Shown piece by piece: positions 17,791-27,923 of a DNA stretch of 64,000 nt. Source of the stretch: Helicobacter acinonychis (GTDB taxonomy: Bacteria; Campylobacterota; Campylobacteria; Campylobacterales; Helicobacteraceae). Each line of letters starts with the position of its first letter. Within the stretch, counting starts at the first letter, position 1. The translations under genes were made by a program, and so were the position numbers. Under the pieces are notes generated by a model. The model worked only from the letters and a program-made list of their open reading frames with translations. It had not been told where the DNA came from and made no database searches. Location of the stretch: positions 186,001 through 250,000 of the forward strand of contig NZ_UGIA01000001.1 of assembly GCF_900461455.1 (NCBI RefSeq), read 5' to 3'.

Positions 17791-20700
17791 TTAAAACGCC
17801 TTGATGTAATTGATATAAAAGGTATAAAGCCTCCTGTAACTCACATCAGCCCCAGCGCTTTTTAAATACACTTGATTGATGAAAGGCACTTTCACGCCAA
17901 ATTCCACGCTCTTTTGGCTCAAAACCCCTCGATCGTGAAAGCCCTTAACAAAACGCTTGAACTCCGCAAAGTTGGTGCGGAATCCAAAATTAAACGCCAC
18001 TTGAAAATTGGACGGCTGGATATTTTTAGCATCCCCCCAATTGTCAATGATTTGCTGCCTTAAAGAGCTAAGCCATGTCGTGCCCCCTAGTTGGACCCCG
18101 GTAAAAATCCCAAAATTCAACGCCTTCGTGTTGAAAGTCCTCCTGAACAAATTCCACAAAAAATCCGTGCCGATGCCATACCCAAAGATATTGGTCTTGA
18201 CGCTTTCTTTGGCCACGCCGATCTGACTATAACCATAATCAAAGAAAAGATAATGCCTAAAGCCCAATTTCCTAGCCTTACCGAAAAAGTATTTATAGCC
18301 TATGCCAACCCCCAAGCCATTGCTCATGCCATGCTGGGTGCTTGCAGCGGGTGCATACTGGCTTAAAATGGGTTGGGAGCCATAGTTATTGGCCTGATTT
18401 TGTGCATTTTGAACCGTGTTTCTAGCATTAATCATCGCGGTAATGAGCTTTTGCTCCACCGTAAAGAATCTTTGATCCCCTAAAAGCTGGCGCAAGGTTT
18501 GAGAGAACGCCTGGATCGTGGTGGTGTCAGAGGTGATGGCTTGGAGTAAAGTTAAAATCGTATTGGGGCTAATGTCGTTTTGTAAGGCTTGAAACCCTTG
18601 AGAAATAGCGCTCGTGATGGCTTGAAACGCGGCTTGGAGATTACTAGCATTACTGCTATTATTATTTTGGATAAACCCAGCGGTTTGAATGAATCCAGTG
18701 AGTAAATTGACTAAATTATTCGTATCGCTCACCCCATTCGTGGGGATTGCCCCTAAGAGGTTGATAAGCCCACCGGAGCAATTAGAAGTGGTGCCACCTT
18801 GATTACTATTTTGGCATAAATTATTGAGACTGCCATTACTGCTTTTTAGCGCGTCAAAGAATTGTTTTAAGCCGTTTCCAACGCCTTGGTTATTCCCTGA
18901 ACTGGCGATAATGTTGGCTATTTTTTTAGCGTCGTTATAGACTTTGCTTAAGTTATCGCTACTGGTGGTGGCTGCGGTGGTGGTTGCACTCGTGGTGCTT
19001 TGTTGTTTGTTGGGTTCATAACAATTGCTCCCATTTCCTCCACTGGTGCCTTTCGTGCATGTTTGATAGCCGTTATTGCTACCACCGCTTCCACCACTAC
19101 CGCCTCCACTGCCACCGCTATTACTATAAGTCCCTAATTTCCCTTCACTCGCGTCTGTGAGCATCTGATAGGCGGTGTTGATTTGACTGCCATTATTCCC
19201 ATTGCTACCTCCATTACCGCCATTGCCATTAACGCTTTTAAGGTTTTGGATAATGGTAGAGAGCAACCCATCGCTAGTGAGCGTGATTTGTTGGACATTG
19301 TAGGTGATAGTGTTCCCGCTCCCACTCCCGCTCCCATTTTGGGTTGTTGCACTTGTCGTGTATCCTAAAGCACTTTGCAACCCGCTGTAATAAGCTTTAG
19401 GGTCTGACCATTGCTGAAGGCACCAATTTGTTGCACCACTCCCATTACCGCATGCATTGTTACTAGTGTTTGCACTCCCATTCTGCTGTTGGCTTTGCTG
19501 CTGGCTTTGAGCGATTAAAGCGTCCATGCTCGTAGGCACTTGTTGGTTAATCGTATTGATGAGCTGGTAAAAATTCGCCCTTAATTGGATGCATAGATCG
19601 TTATTGCTACCATTACTGCAATTACTTGAACTTTGGCTACTGGACTGCCCCCCTTGAGTGCCATTGATAGGATAGAGTGCGTTCGCCCATGCTTGGATAT
19701 TACTTTGTTGATTTTGAAAAGTCTGTTGGATGTTTTGCTGGAAACTATTCACATTTTGCAACACGGTGTTGAGTGCACTTATCGCGGTGTTAGATGGGGT
19801 GGTGCTGTTGTTATTATTTGTGGCGGTAGTTTTAGCCGCTTCATTATTGACGGATACCGCGGCTTGTGTGGTTTTAGGGGTATTCATGGTAGTCCCATTA
19901 GGGCTTAAAATGTTTTGCAATTGGGAGTTCCCAATGAGATTCAAACCCCCAGAAGAATTGTTGTTGGTATTGCATGGTTGCGTGCCGGATTGCGATCCAT
20001 TCGTTTTGCACAATATTTCGGCGTTCTTTCTTAATTGCGCTTCTGAATTTTGTAAAGAGTTATAAACGCTCCACACTTGAGAGACAAGGTTGAAAGAATT
20101 CACGCCGATTTGCTCCTTGCCATTGATGGTTTGGACTTGGGAAGTGGCGACTAAAGAATGATTGAAATTGCTTGCCGCATTATCGCTGTTGCTTGTGGAG
20201 CTTGCCGCTGAACATGAAATCCCACTAGAAGTGGCGCTTGCGCAATCATACGCGCTGATATTTTGCCCTTGCGCGTTGGTCACGGTGCCGATCTGGTAGT
20301 TATTGGAAGTGTTTTTGAGCAAGTCTTTAGGATCAGTGAACTGATTCCAAGAGATTTGCTTTAAAACGATGTTGTATTGATTTATGGAGCTTTGATAGGC
20401 TTGGAAAGTCAGGGCGTTGTGCAAATTGTTTAAGTTGTAAGTGGTGTTATTGATCGCATTGTTGTCTAAAATATCCATCGCCAAGCCCTGAAGGCTTTGG
20501 GCAAGGGTTTTAGCTTGCTCATTAGCCGGGTTAGCTGAGGAGGGGGCGGTGGCGATAGGGCTTAAATTCTGGATGAATTGCTGCAAGCATGAGACTTGGC
20601 TGGTGCAACCGACTGAGTCATTACTATCCGTCAAGTTCCCGTTGATAGTGTTCATCAAAAGCGTGTCGTTGTATTGCGCTTGGTTGTTGATGTTTGCAGA

Positions 20701-21516
20701 AGTGGAGCCTAAAATCGTGTTAGGAGCGTAGTAGGCGGTTTGCCCTAGCGGGTTTAATACCACGCGGTTTGCGGTCGTGGAGGGGAAATACCCCACCCCT
20801 AAAGTGCTTAAGGCTTGTTTTAAGGCGCTCACATAAGAAGCGTTATTCGTGGATGCATTCACGGCTTGGGTTAAGTTAGTGAGCAAGGAAAACGCGTAAG
20901 TGGTGGTCGTGGTTTTAGTGATATTGTTTTCAATCTGTGTCAAAAGCGCTGCCATGGATTGCGCGGTGTCTTGGAGCTGGGCTTTGACCTCTTGAGTGTT
21001 ATTGCTAGGGTTAAGGCTATTGATAGAGCTGATGATATTGGAGTTTAGCGTCACGCCTTGATTAAACGCGCTCTGGGTGGTAGAAAGGAGTTTTGCAGTG
21101 ATTTGTGAAGAGTGGGCTTTTAGGGGGTTGGAGCTCCCTTTTAACCCCACGAGTTGCTGGGAAATGCTAGAGATCTGGCGGCTGGAAAAAAAGTCCTTCC
21201 TATTTTTGCCGATTTGGTTTAAGATGTTAGAGATGCCCTCTAGCTGGTTGCCCACGGTGTTGCTCACGCCATAGCCCAAAGCGTCAGCGACGGTTTGAGA
21301 GCTTAAAGTGATAAGACCGTTAGTAGGCCCAGCGATGCTGATCGCGCTTTGAGTCACGCTGTTGACGATGTTTTGGTTTTCTAAAAGTTGTTTGTTATTG
21401 ACAAATTGTTGCGTGCCGCCGATTTGATAGCCTACGGACATATACCAACCATTGTCTTCAGCTAAAAGGGAGCTGGCTAAAAAGAGTGGTATGAATTTTT
21501 TAAATTTTTTGATCAT
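17791..21516 (-). CDS. hopL: Outer-membrane protein HopL (HP1157-like)
   Basis: A 1241-residue Hop-family protein. The signal peptide (FIPLFLASSLLAED) is followed by the conserved Hop N-terminus NGWYMSVGYQIGGTQQ. The long middle is rich in Asn, Ser, Gln, Thr and Gly, with Gly/Ser tracts such as SGGSGGGSGGSGGSNN near residues 795-810. The C-terminal 150 residues form the Hop beta-barrel (NGLGVGIGYKYFFGK...FFDYGYSQIG...) ending in Phe for BAM insertion. Length and position match HP1157. The extracellular function is unknown. There are no repeat tracts in the signal sequence, so no obvious phase switch. Confidence 0.9.
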   Translation of the reverse strand: MIKKFKKFIPLFLASSLLAEDNGWYMSVGYQIGGTQQFVNNKQLLENQNIVNSVTQSAISIAGPTNGLITLSSQTVADALGYGVSNTVGNQLEGISNILNQIGKNRKDFFSSRQISSISQQLVGLKGSSNPLKAHSSQITAKLLSTTQSAFNQGVTLNSNIISSINSLNPSNNTQEVKAQLQDTAQSMAALLTQIENNITKTTTTTYAFSLLTNLTQAVNASTNNASYVSALKQALSTLGVGYFPSTTANRVVLNPLGQTAYYAPNTILGSTSANINNQAQYNDTLLMNTINGNLTDSNDSVGCTSQVSCLQQFIQNLSPIATAPSSANPANEQAKTLAQSLQGLAMDILDNNAINNTTYNLNNLHNALTFQAYQSSINQYNIVLKQISWNQFTDPKDLLKNTSNNYQIGTVTNAQGQNISAYDCASATSSGISCSAASSTSNSDNAASNFNHSLVATSQVQTINGKEQIGVNSFNLVSQVWSVYNSLQNSEAQLRKNAEILCKTNGSQSGTQPCNTNNNSSGGLNLIGNSQLQNILSPNGTTMNTPKTTQAAVSVNNEAAKTTATNNNNSTTPSNTAISALNTVLQNVNSFQQNIQQTFQNQQSNIQAWANALYPINGTQGGQSSSQSSSNCSNGSNNDLCIQLRANFYQLINTINQQVPTSMDALIAQSQQQSQQQNGSANTSNNACGNGSGATNWCLQQWSDPKAYYSGLQSALGYTTSATTQNGSGSGSGNTITYNVQQITLTSDGLLSTIIQNLKSVNGNGGNGGSNGNNGSQINTAYQMLTDASEGKLGTYSNSGGSGGGSGGSGGSNNGYQTCTKGTSGGNGSNCYEPNKQQSTTSATTTAATTSSDNLSKVYNDAKKIANIIASSGNNQGVGNGLKQFFDALKSSNGSLNNLCQNSNQGGTTSNCSGGLINLLGAIPTNGVSDTNNLVNLLTGFIQTAGFIQNNNSSNASNLQAAFQAITSAISQGFQALQNDISPNTILTLLQAITSDTTTIQAFSQTLRQLLGDQRFFTVEQKLITAMINARNTVQNAQNQANNYGSQPILSQYAPAASTQHGMSNGLGVGIGYKYFFGKARKLGFRHYLFFDYGYSQIGVAKESVKTNIFGYGIGTDFLWNLFRRTFNTKALNFGIFTGVQLGGTTWLSSLRQQIIDNWGDAKNIQPSNFQVAFNFGFRTNFAEFKRFVKGFHDRGVLSQKSVEFGVKVPFINQVYLKSAGADVSYRRLYTFYINYIKAF

Positions 21517-21537
21517 ATTGTTCCCTTATTGTTTAGT

Positions 21538-23577
21538 TTAAAAGCCTATGTTATAGCCTAGATAGAAACTAAAGACCCTTTTATACTTCGCGGTTACGCC
21601 CTCTGATTGGTAATAAGTGTGATAGAGCACCGGCACTTTAAGGCCAAATTCCACCCCTTGAGAAAAACGAGACTTCCTTTGGCGGTGGATTTTAGAAAAA
21701 TTTGTCCTTATACCTAGATCAAAAAGCACTTGAAAGGAAGTGTCTTTGGGCTTGAGATGGTCGCCATCCACTTGGTCTAAAAAATTCGTTTTCCAGGTTT
21801 GCCCTGCAAACTGAACGCCGGCAAAAAAGCCAATATCCACCGCTTCAAGCCCTCTTTTTCTGGTAAAAACATTATAGAGCAAATCCGTGCCCCCACCATA
21901 GCTAGAGAGCATGGCTTTCACGACAGAAGATCCGGATCCAAATTGGGCGTAACCAAAATCATAAAAGCCATAATACCTGAGCCCAAACATACGCTTTTTG
22001 CCAAAAAATTGTTTGTAGCCCATTTTCACGCCAACGCCATTCATGTTGTTAGAATTCGTGTTATACGCTAAAAAATTCCTAGCAAAGCCCACCTGATACG
22101 CCTCATTCACTTTGTTTTGCATTTCATTGATAACCCCACCAATCATCTCTTGAGAGCGATAAAGCCCATACCCCATTAACGCCCTCGCTTGGGGAGAGTA
22201 GGGGGTTGCTAGGATTTTATTGATTTCAGCCCCTGTGGGGTCAGCCAAGGCTTGTTTGAGTTGGTTGGCGATTTGTTCTTGCGTTTGTTGTGTGCTTTGT
22301 GGGGTTTGACTGGATCCATTCGCTTTCCCTCCATAATTAGGCAAGAAATTCAAACTTTTGTTATTCAAATAGGGGGCGACCCAATTGGTGATGAAATCCC
22401 CATATTGAATGGTGTTATTGAGCAGGCTTTCCCCATAATTGATTGCTTCCTGCATCTGGCTATAACTTGAAGCGCCTGTCAGGTTAGCGGTCTTGTTGGC
22501 GAAATTTTGCATGCCTGAAAAAATCGTAGAAGGGGTGATGCCATTAGCGATGATGCTGTTGGCTAGATAATAAGTGGCTGAACTGGGGTGGTAGGTGTAT
22601 TGGCCACTACCTGTGCCCACTGTGGCTCCAGCGGGCAAGTCTTTTAGGGGCACTTGGGTGTTGCTGCCGTTTTGGGTGTAATAACCTGGGCCGCTAAAGC
22701 GTTGATAACCTTGTTGGGAATCGCTGCCATTAGGGGCTTTGTTGTAAGTGAAGCCAAATTGCTCTTCATTCGCTAAACCCCCTAAAATCGTTGCTTGCAT
22801 CAAAGCCTGGAAAATATTTTGGGCGTTTTGGGCGATGGCTTTGGCTTGATCAGTTGGGGTATCAGCACTGTTGTTGCCATTTTTTGCAGTGGCTAAGCCG
22901 TCTTGCAAAAGGTGTTGCAACACTTGGGGGCTAAAATTCACAGAACCATTGCTGTTAAAAGATCGATTCGTTAAGGTTTGGTTATACCAAAGCGTGGTTA
23001 AGGCGTTGGTAATATCGTTATTGAGAGCGTCCATCACATTGGCGATGCCTTCAGGCAAGGCGATAGTGGCATTTTGATTGCCAAATTTGACTTGGACGGT
23101 CTTGGTGTTAGGGGTATTTTGGGGGTTAAGGGTCAAAGTTTCGCCAATGAGTTTGGTGAGCTGGTCTAAATTATTGACTAGAGATTGCATATCAAAGGTG
23201 GCATTGACATTGCCCCTTGGAGGGTTGTTGCCTGAATCGCCATTACTTTGTCCTCCGTTTTTATAACCCCCTGCATAGAGCAAACAGCGTTCGGAAGGAT
23301 TAGGGCAGAGCATTTGCATCAAAACCTTAGCTTGCCTTCCCATCGCTTCTAAATAATAGGCTAAAGGCACGGCTGCAGAGTCTAAGATAACGGCGTTTTG
23401 GCGGATATAAGCGGATGCAGCTTGGCTAGTGTTAAGCCCTGGGTTATTGACATTTTGAATGGCTAAAGAAGTTTGGTAACTCGCCCCTATAAAAAACCCA
23501 TCGTCTTCTGCCACTAAAGGGCTAAGGAGAAAGAATAGGCTAGAATAGATGAGCCATTTTTTATTGAATTTTTTCAT
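21538..23577 (-). CDS. hopI: Outer-membrane protein HopI (HP1156-like)
   Basis: A 679-residue Hop protein lying 21 bp upstream of hopL. The signal peptide (WLIYSSLFFLLSPLVAED) leads into DGFFIGASYQTSLAIQ. The middle is N/Q/G-rich and contains CPNPSERCLLYAGG, probably a disulphide loop. The C-terminal barrel (NGVGVKMGYKQFFGKKRMFG, then LRYYGFYDFGYAQFG) ends YLGYNIGF. The order hopI-hopL-proC matches 26695. Frame complete; no function can be assigned beyond an outer-membrane porin or adhesin class. Confidence 0.88.
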   Translation of the reverse strand: MKKFNKKWLIYSSLFFLLSPLVAEDDGFFIGASYQTSLAIQNVNNPGLNTSQAASAYIRQNAVILDSAAVPLAYYLEAMGRQAKVLMQMLCPNPSERCLLYAGGYKNGGQSNGDSGNNPPRGNVNATFDMQSLVNNLDQLTKLIGETLTLNPQNTPNTKTVQVKFGNQNATIALPEGIANVMDALNNDITNALTTLWYNQTLTNRSFNSNGSVNFSPQVLQHLLQDGLATAKNGNNSADTPTDQAKAIAQNAQNIFQALMQATILGGLANEEQFGFTYNKAPNGSDSQQGYQRFSGPGYYTQNGSNTQVPLKDLPAGATVGTGSGQYTYHPSSATYYLANSIIANGITPSTIFSGMQNFANKTANLTGASSYSQMQEAINYGESLLNNTIQYGDFITNWVAPYLNNKSLNFLPNYGGKANGSSQTPQSTQQTQEQIANQLKQALADPTGAEINKILATPYSPQARALMGYGLYRSQEMIGGVINEMQNKVNEAYQVGFARNFLAYNTNSNNMNGVGVKMGYKQFFGKKRMFGLRYYGFYDFGYAQFGSGSSVVKAMLSSYGGGTDLLYNVFTRKRGLEAVDIGFFAGVQFAGQTWKTNFLDQVDGDHLKPKDTSFQVLFDLGIRTNFSKIHRQRKSRFSQGVEFGLKVPVLYHTYYQSEGVTAKYKRVFSFYLGYNIGF

Positions 23578-23686
23578 TTAGGGGGTTATCCTTTTCTTTT
23601 TAAAAAATTTGAGTTGTCCTAATTCTATCTTATAATCGTTTAAGTTTAGTGATCAGTCGCTTAATTATTGATTAAAACGCGTTGTT

Positions 23687-24748
23687 TTAAGCACTTAAGA
23701 TCCTTTCAATGATGGTTTTTGCACCATCTTTTGCGATTTTTTGTTGCAATTTATTGCTGATAATGGTTAGGTTTTTATGGCCTTGCTCGTCTTTTTGGTT
23801 GAGTTTTCTAATCACTTCAAAGAGTTTTTTGGGTAATAATTCGTTTTGAGGCACGACATAGCACAGGTTTTCTTTCTCAAATTCTAAGACATTGTGGTAT
23901 TGGTGGTTATTGCTTGCGAAAGGGTAGGGGATAAAAATCGTGGGTAAGCCATTGGCGCACAATTCCCACACGCTGCTCGCCCCAGCTCTACTCACGCACA
24001 AATCCGCTTTTTGCATGATTTCTATAATGTTATTATGGAATGCAAATAGCGCTATCTTGTCCAAAAGCCCTAATTCTTGGTAAAAAAAGCGCACTCTTTC
24101 ATAAGAGTTTGGGCCACAAATATGCGTGATTTCGATCCCTTGTTTGGTGAGTTTAGGAGCGTTAAAAAGCGCGAATTCATTGATGGCTTTTGCCCCTTGC
24201 GAACCGCCTATAAATAAAATGTGTTTGATTTCTGTTCGAGTCCTAGCGTGATCAAAAAAAACATTTTGCACAGGATAAGAGGTTACAATATGGTTACCCT
24301 TATCTTTAAACGCATAGCTTGAAAACACGGCTTTAGCTTTAGGAGAAAGGTAGCGATTGAGAGAGCCTTTGATCGCATTTTGCTCATGGATATAAAGGGG
24401 TATTTTATTGAGTAAGCTTGCAAAACTTGCAGGCCCTGCACTAAAACCTCCCACGCTAATGGTGTGTGTGATCTGGTGTTTTTTTAAAATTTCTTTGGCC
24501 TTTAAGGCCGCTTTAGCTTGCAAAAATAAAGAGCCTATTTTTTTAAAAAAGCTTTTATTGACCACGCCTTGCGTGTTGAAAAAATAGCACTCGCTAAATA
24601 GGGGGCTATCTTCAAACCATTCTTTATCCTGACCGTAAGTTGAGCCCAAATAAATAGCCTCTACGCCTTGTTTTTCTAATTCTATGGCTAAGGCTTTAGC
24701 GATAGAGAGATGCCCGCCTGTGCCTCCCCCTGTAAGAGCGACTTTCAT
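23687..24748 (-). CDS. murG: UDP-GlcNAc--lipid I transferase MurG
   Basis: A 353-residue GT28 glycosyltransferase. The glycine-rich TGGGTGGHLSIAKALA loop at the N-terminus binds the acceptor lipid phosphate. The C-terminal donor site reads CVSRAGASSVWELCANGLPT, then IFIPYPFASNNHQYHN. It makes lipid II on the inner face of the cytoplasmic membrane, the last cytosolic step of peptidoglycan precursor synthesis. It lies 9 bp downstream of fliW on the same strand, so the two are probably cotranscribed. Confidence 0.93.
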   Translation of the reverse strand: MKVALTGGGTGGHLSIAKALAIELEKQGVEAIYLGSTYGQDKEWFEDSPLFSECYFFNTQGVVNKSFFKKIGSLFLQAKAALKAKEILKKHQITHTISVGGFSAGPASFASLLNKIPLYIHEQNAIKGSLNRYLSPKAKAVFSSYAFKDKGNHIVTSYPVQNVFFDHARTRTEIKHILFIGGSQGAKAINEFALFNAPKLTKQGIEITHICGPNSYERVRFFYQELGLLDKIALFAFHNNIIEIMQKADLCVSRAGASSVWELCANGLPTIFIPYPFASNNHQYHNVLEFEKENLCYVVPQNELLPKKLFEVIRKLNQKDEQGHKNLTIISNKLQQKIAKDGAKTIIERILSA

Positions 24749-24757
24749 GCTTAAACC

Positions 24758-25165
24758 TTAAGCTCGTTCTCTTTCTTTAATCACAAAGCTTTTTAAAGGA
24801 TCTCTAAAGCCAAAATCCGGATAATCCATCATAGAAAGCGCAACTTGAGCACCAAAGCCATTTTTGGAATTAAACACTAATGGGGCTAAGAAATTAACCA
24901 TGGAATCTTCTAAATTTTTTTGTAACACGACCACGCAATACACCTCTACTTTGGAATGAGAATCTAATTCTAGCAGTAATTCTATGTATTTGGGTATCAC
25001 AAAACTATATTCTCTCAAACAATAAGGATTCACTAAGACCATATCCAACGCCATGGGGGAATTTGTTTGACCCATTAACCGGCTAAAGAGGGAGTCAATT
25101 TTTTCCAAACGCACTCCGCTGATATGCTCAAATCCTAAAATGGGGGCTTTTAAAAAGTAATTCAC
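24758..25165 (-). CDS. fliW: Flagellar assembly factor FliW
   Basis: A 135-residue protein with the FliW pattern: GFEHISGVRLEKIDSLFSRL at the start and VNFLAPLVFNSKNGFGAQVA followed by DYPDFGFRDPL near the end. FliW binds flagellin and counteracts the translational repressor CsrA. Helicobacter has two FliW paralogues; this position beside murG matches HP1154. Divergent from valS. Confidence 0.8.
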   Translation of the reverse strand: MNYFLKAPILGFEHISGVRLEKIDSLFSRLMGQTNSPMALDMVLVNPYCLREYSFVIPKYIELLLELDSHSKVEVYCVVVLQKNLEDSMVNFLAPLVFNSKNGFGAQVALSMMDYPDFGFRDPLKSFVIKERERA

Positions 25166-25197
25166 CAGACTGTCCTTTTTAATTTAATGCTTTGTTG

Positions 25198-25203
25198 TAT
25201 AAT
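25198..25203 (+). promoter_or_regulatory. TATAAT -10 box for valS
   Basis: A perfect TATAAT in AT-rich DNA, 87 bp upstream of the valS ATG at 25290, inside the divergent fliW/valS gap. The leader would be about 80 nt. Confidence 0.6.
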
Positions 25204-25289
25204 TTTAAGAAAATACGCAACAATTAAAAGCGTAAAAGCAAAAGGCGTTCCAAAATTAAGGATCGTTTTATTTTAGGATAAAAACAATA

Positions 25290-27908
25290 ATGAAACAAGA
25301 ACCCACCACTTACCAGCCACAAGAGATAGAAAAAAAGATTTATGAAATTTGCTCTCATAGGGGGTATTTTGAAATTGATGGCAATGAAGAAATCCAAGAA
25401 AAAGGCAAACGATTTTGCTTGATGATGCCCCCTCCTAATGTGACCGGTGTCTTACACATAGGGCATGCCCTAACTTTAAGCTTGCAAGATATTTTAGCGC
25501 GTTATAAACGCATGGATGGGTATAAGACCTTGTATCAGCCAGGGTTGGATCACGCTGGGATTGCTACGCAAAATGTCGTAGAAAAGCAACTTTTAAATCA
25601 AGGGATTAAGAAAGAAGATTTAGGGCGTGAAGAGTTTATTAAAAGAGTGTGGGAGTGGAAAGAAAAAAGCGGGGGAGCGATTTTAGAACAAATGAAGCAT
25701 TTAGGCGTGAGCGCGGCTTTTTCTAGGACCCGTTTCACAATGGATAAGGGCTTGCAAAGAGCGGTTAAATTGGCGTTTTTAAAATGGTATGAGCAAGGTT
25801 TAATCGTTCAAGATAATTACATGGTGAATTGGTGCACGAAAGATGGGGCGTTGAGCGATATTGAAGTGGAGTATGAAGAGCGTAAGGGGGCGTTATATTA
25901 TATTAAATATTATTTAGAAAATCAAAAAGATTATTTAGTGGTGGCTACCACGCGCCCTGAAACTTTGTTTGGCGATAGCGCGCTTATGGTCAACCCTAAT
26001 GATGAAAGATACAAGCATTTAGTAGGGCAAAAAGTGATCTTACCTTTAATCAATCGCAAAATCCCTATTATCGCTGATTTGCATGTGGAAATGGAGTTTG
26101 GCACAGGGTGTGTGAAAGTTACCCCTGGGCATGATTTTAACGATTATGAAGTGGGGAAACGCCACCATTTAGAGGCGATTAAGATTTTTGATGAAAAAGG
26201 GATTTTAAACGCGCATTGCGGGGAATTTGAAAATTTAGAGCGTTTAGAAGCTAGAGACAAGGTCGTAGAAAAATTAAAGGAATGCACTTTATTAGAAAAG
26301 ATAGAAGAGCATGTGCATCAAGTGGGGCATTGCTATCGTTGCCATAATGTGGTAGAACCTTATGTGTCCAAGCAATGGTTTGTGAAACCTGAAATCGCTC
26401 ATAATTCTATTGAAAAAATCCAACAAGGTTTAGCGCAATTCTACCCCCCTAATTGGATCAATAATTATAACGCTTGGATGAGGGAATTACGCCCTTGGTG
26501 CATTAGCAGGCAATTGTTTTGGGGGCATCAAATACCGGTATTTACTTGTGAAAACAACCACCAGTTTGCAAGCCTAGATACCCCTTTAAATTGCCCTACT
26601 TGTAAGAGTGAAAAACTAGAGCAAGATAAAGATGTGCTAGACACTTGGTTTAGTTCAGGGCTGTGGGCGTTTTCTACGCTAGGGTGGGGGCAAGAAAAAA
26701 GCGATTTGTTTAATGAAAACGATTTGAAAGATTTCTACCCTAACACCACGCTCATTACCGGATTTGACATCCTCTTTTTTTGGGTGGCTAGAATGCTTTT
26801 TTGCAGCGAGTCGCTTTTAGGTGAATTGCCTTTTAAAGATATTTACTTGCACGCCTTGGTGAGGGACGAAAAGGGCGAAAAAATGAGCAAATCCAAAGGT
26901 AATGTGATAGATCCTTTAGAGATGATAGAAAAATACGGTGCGGATAGCTTGCGTTTCACTTTAGCCAATTTGTGCGCCACAGGGAGAGACATTAAGCTTT
27001 CTACCACGCATTTAGAAAACAACAAGAATTTTGCCAACAAGCTTTTTAACGCAGTGAGTTATTTGAAACTCAAACAAGAATCTTTTAAGGATAAAGAGCG
27101 TTTGAATGCATACCAGACGCCTTTAGGGCGTTATGCGAAATCGCGCTTAAATCTAGTTACTAAAGAGGTGCGCAGCGCTTTGGATAATTATCGTTTTAAC
27201 GATGCGACGACTTTACTGTACCGCTTTTTGTGGGGGGAATTTTGCGATTGGTTCATTGAATTTTCTAAAGTGGAAAATGAAGCGATAGACGAATTGGGGA
27301 GCGTGTTAAAAGAAGCTTTAAAACTCTTGCACCCTTTCATGCCCTTTATTAGTGAGTCTTTATACCACAAGCTCAGTAACACAGAGCTAGAAAATGCACG
27401 CTCTATCATGGTGGTGTCTTATCCTAAAGAATTAGAGCGGGATGAAAAATTAGAGCATGAATTTGAAGTGATTAAGGATAGCATTGTGTCTTTAAGGCGT
27501 TTAAAAATCATGCTAGAAACCCCACCGATTATCTTAAAAGAAGCGAGCGTGGGATTGAGAGAGGTAATAGAAAACACAGAGCGTTTGCAAACTTACGCTC
27601 AAAAATTAGCGAAATTAGAAAAAGTTAGTATTACCACTTCTAAGCCTTTAAAAAGCGTGAGCGATGTGGGGGAATTTTGCCAAACTTATGCGAATTTAGA
27701 AAATCTTGACATTAGCCCGCTAGTTACACGCCTAAAAAAGCAGTTAGAAAAATTGGAAAAAGAAAAACTAAAACTCAACTTACACAATGAAAACTTTGTC
27801 AAAAACGCTCCTAAAAGCGTGCTAGAAAAAGCGCAAGAGAATCTAAAAACGCTTTTAGAAAAAGAGAGTAAGATCAAGCAAGAATTAGACTTGTTAGAAC
27901 AGCCATAA
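25290..27908 (+). CDS. valS: Valyl-tRNA synthetase
   Basis: An 872-residue class I synthetase. PPPNVTGVLHIGHAL carries the HIGH motif near residue 54. The CP1 editing domain contains TTRPETLFGDSA (about 225). KMSKSKGNVIDP (about 530) is the KMSKS loop. An anticodon-binding helical domain and a C-terminal coiled coil (KLEKEKLKLNLHNENFVKNA, characteristic of ValRS) follow. It charges tRNA-Val and edits Thr-tRNA. Ends 15 bp before ffh on the same strand. Confidence 0.97.
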   Translation: MKQEPTTYQPQEIEKKIYEICSHRGYFEIDGNEEIQEKGKRFCLMMPPPNVTGVLHIGHALTLSLQDILARYKRMDGYKTLYQPGLDHAGIATQNVVEKQLLNQGIKKEDLGREEFIKRVWEWKEKSGGAILEQMKHLGVSAAFSRTRFTMDKGLQRAVKLAFLKWYEQGLIVQDNYMVNWCTKDGALSDIEVEYEERKGALYYIKYYLENQKDYLVVATTRPETLFGDSALMVNPNDERYKHLVGQKVILPLINRKIPIIADLHVEMEFGTGCVKVTPGHDFNDYEVGKRHHLEAIKIFDEKGILNAHCGEFENLERLEARDKVVEKLKECTLLEKIEEHVHQVGHCYRCHNVVEPYVSKQWFVKPEIAHNSIEKIQQGLAQFYPPNWINNYNAWMRELRPWCISRQLFWGHQIPVFTCENNHQFASLDTPLNCPTCKSEKLEQDKDVLDTWFSSGLWAFSTLGWGQEKSDLFNENDLKDFYPNTTLITGFDILFFWVARMLFCSESLLGELPFKDIYLHALVRDEKGEKMSKSKGNVIDPLEMIEKYGADSLRFTLANLCATGRDIKLSTTHLENNKNFANKLFNAVSYLKLKQESFKDKERLNAYQTPLGRYAKSRLNLVTKEVRSALDNYRFNDATTLLYRFLWGEFCDWFIEFSKVENEAIDELGSVLKEALKLLHPFMPFISESLYHKLSNTELENARSIMVVSYPKELERDEKLEHEFEVIKDSIVSLRRLKIMLETPPIILKEASVGLREVIENTERLQTYAQKLAKLEKVSITTSKPLKSVSDVGEFCQTYANLENLDISPLVTRLKKQLEKLEKEKLKLNLHNENFVKNAPKSVLEKAQENLKTLLEKESKIKQELDLLEQP

Positions 27909-27923
27909 TCATAAGGATAGAAC

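Noticed and set aside
17791-23577. Plus-strand ORFs of 60-111 codons opposite hopL and hopI
   Set aside because: They mirror repetitive Hop coding sequence, have no ribosome sites and no domains.
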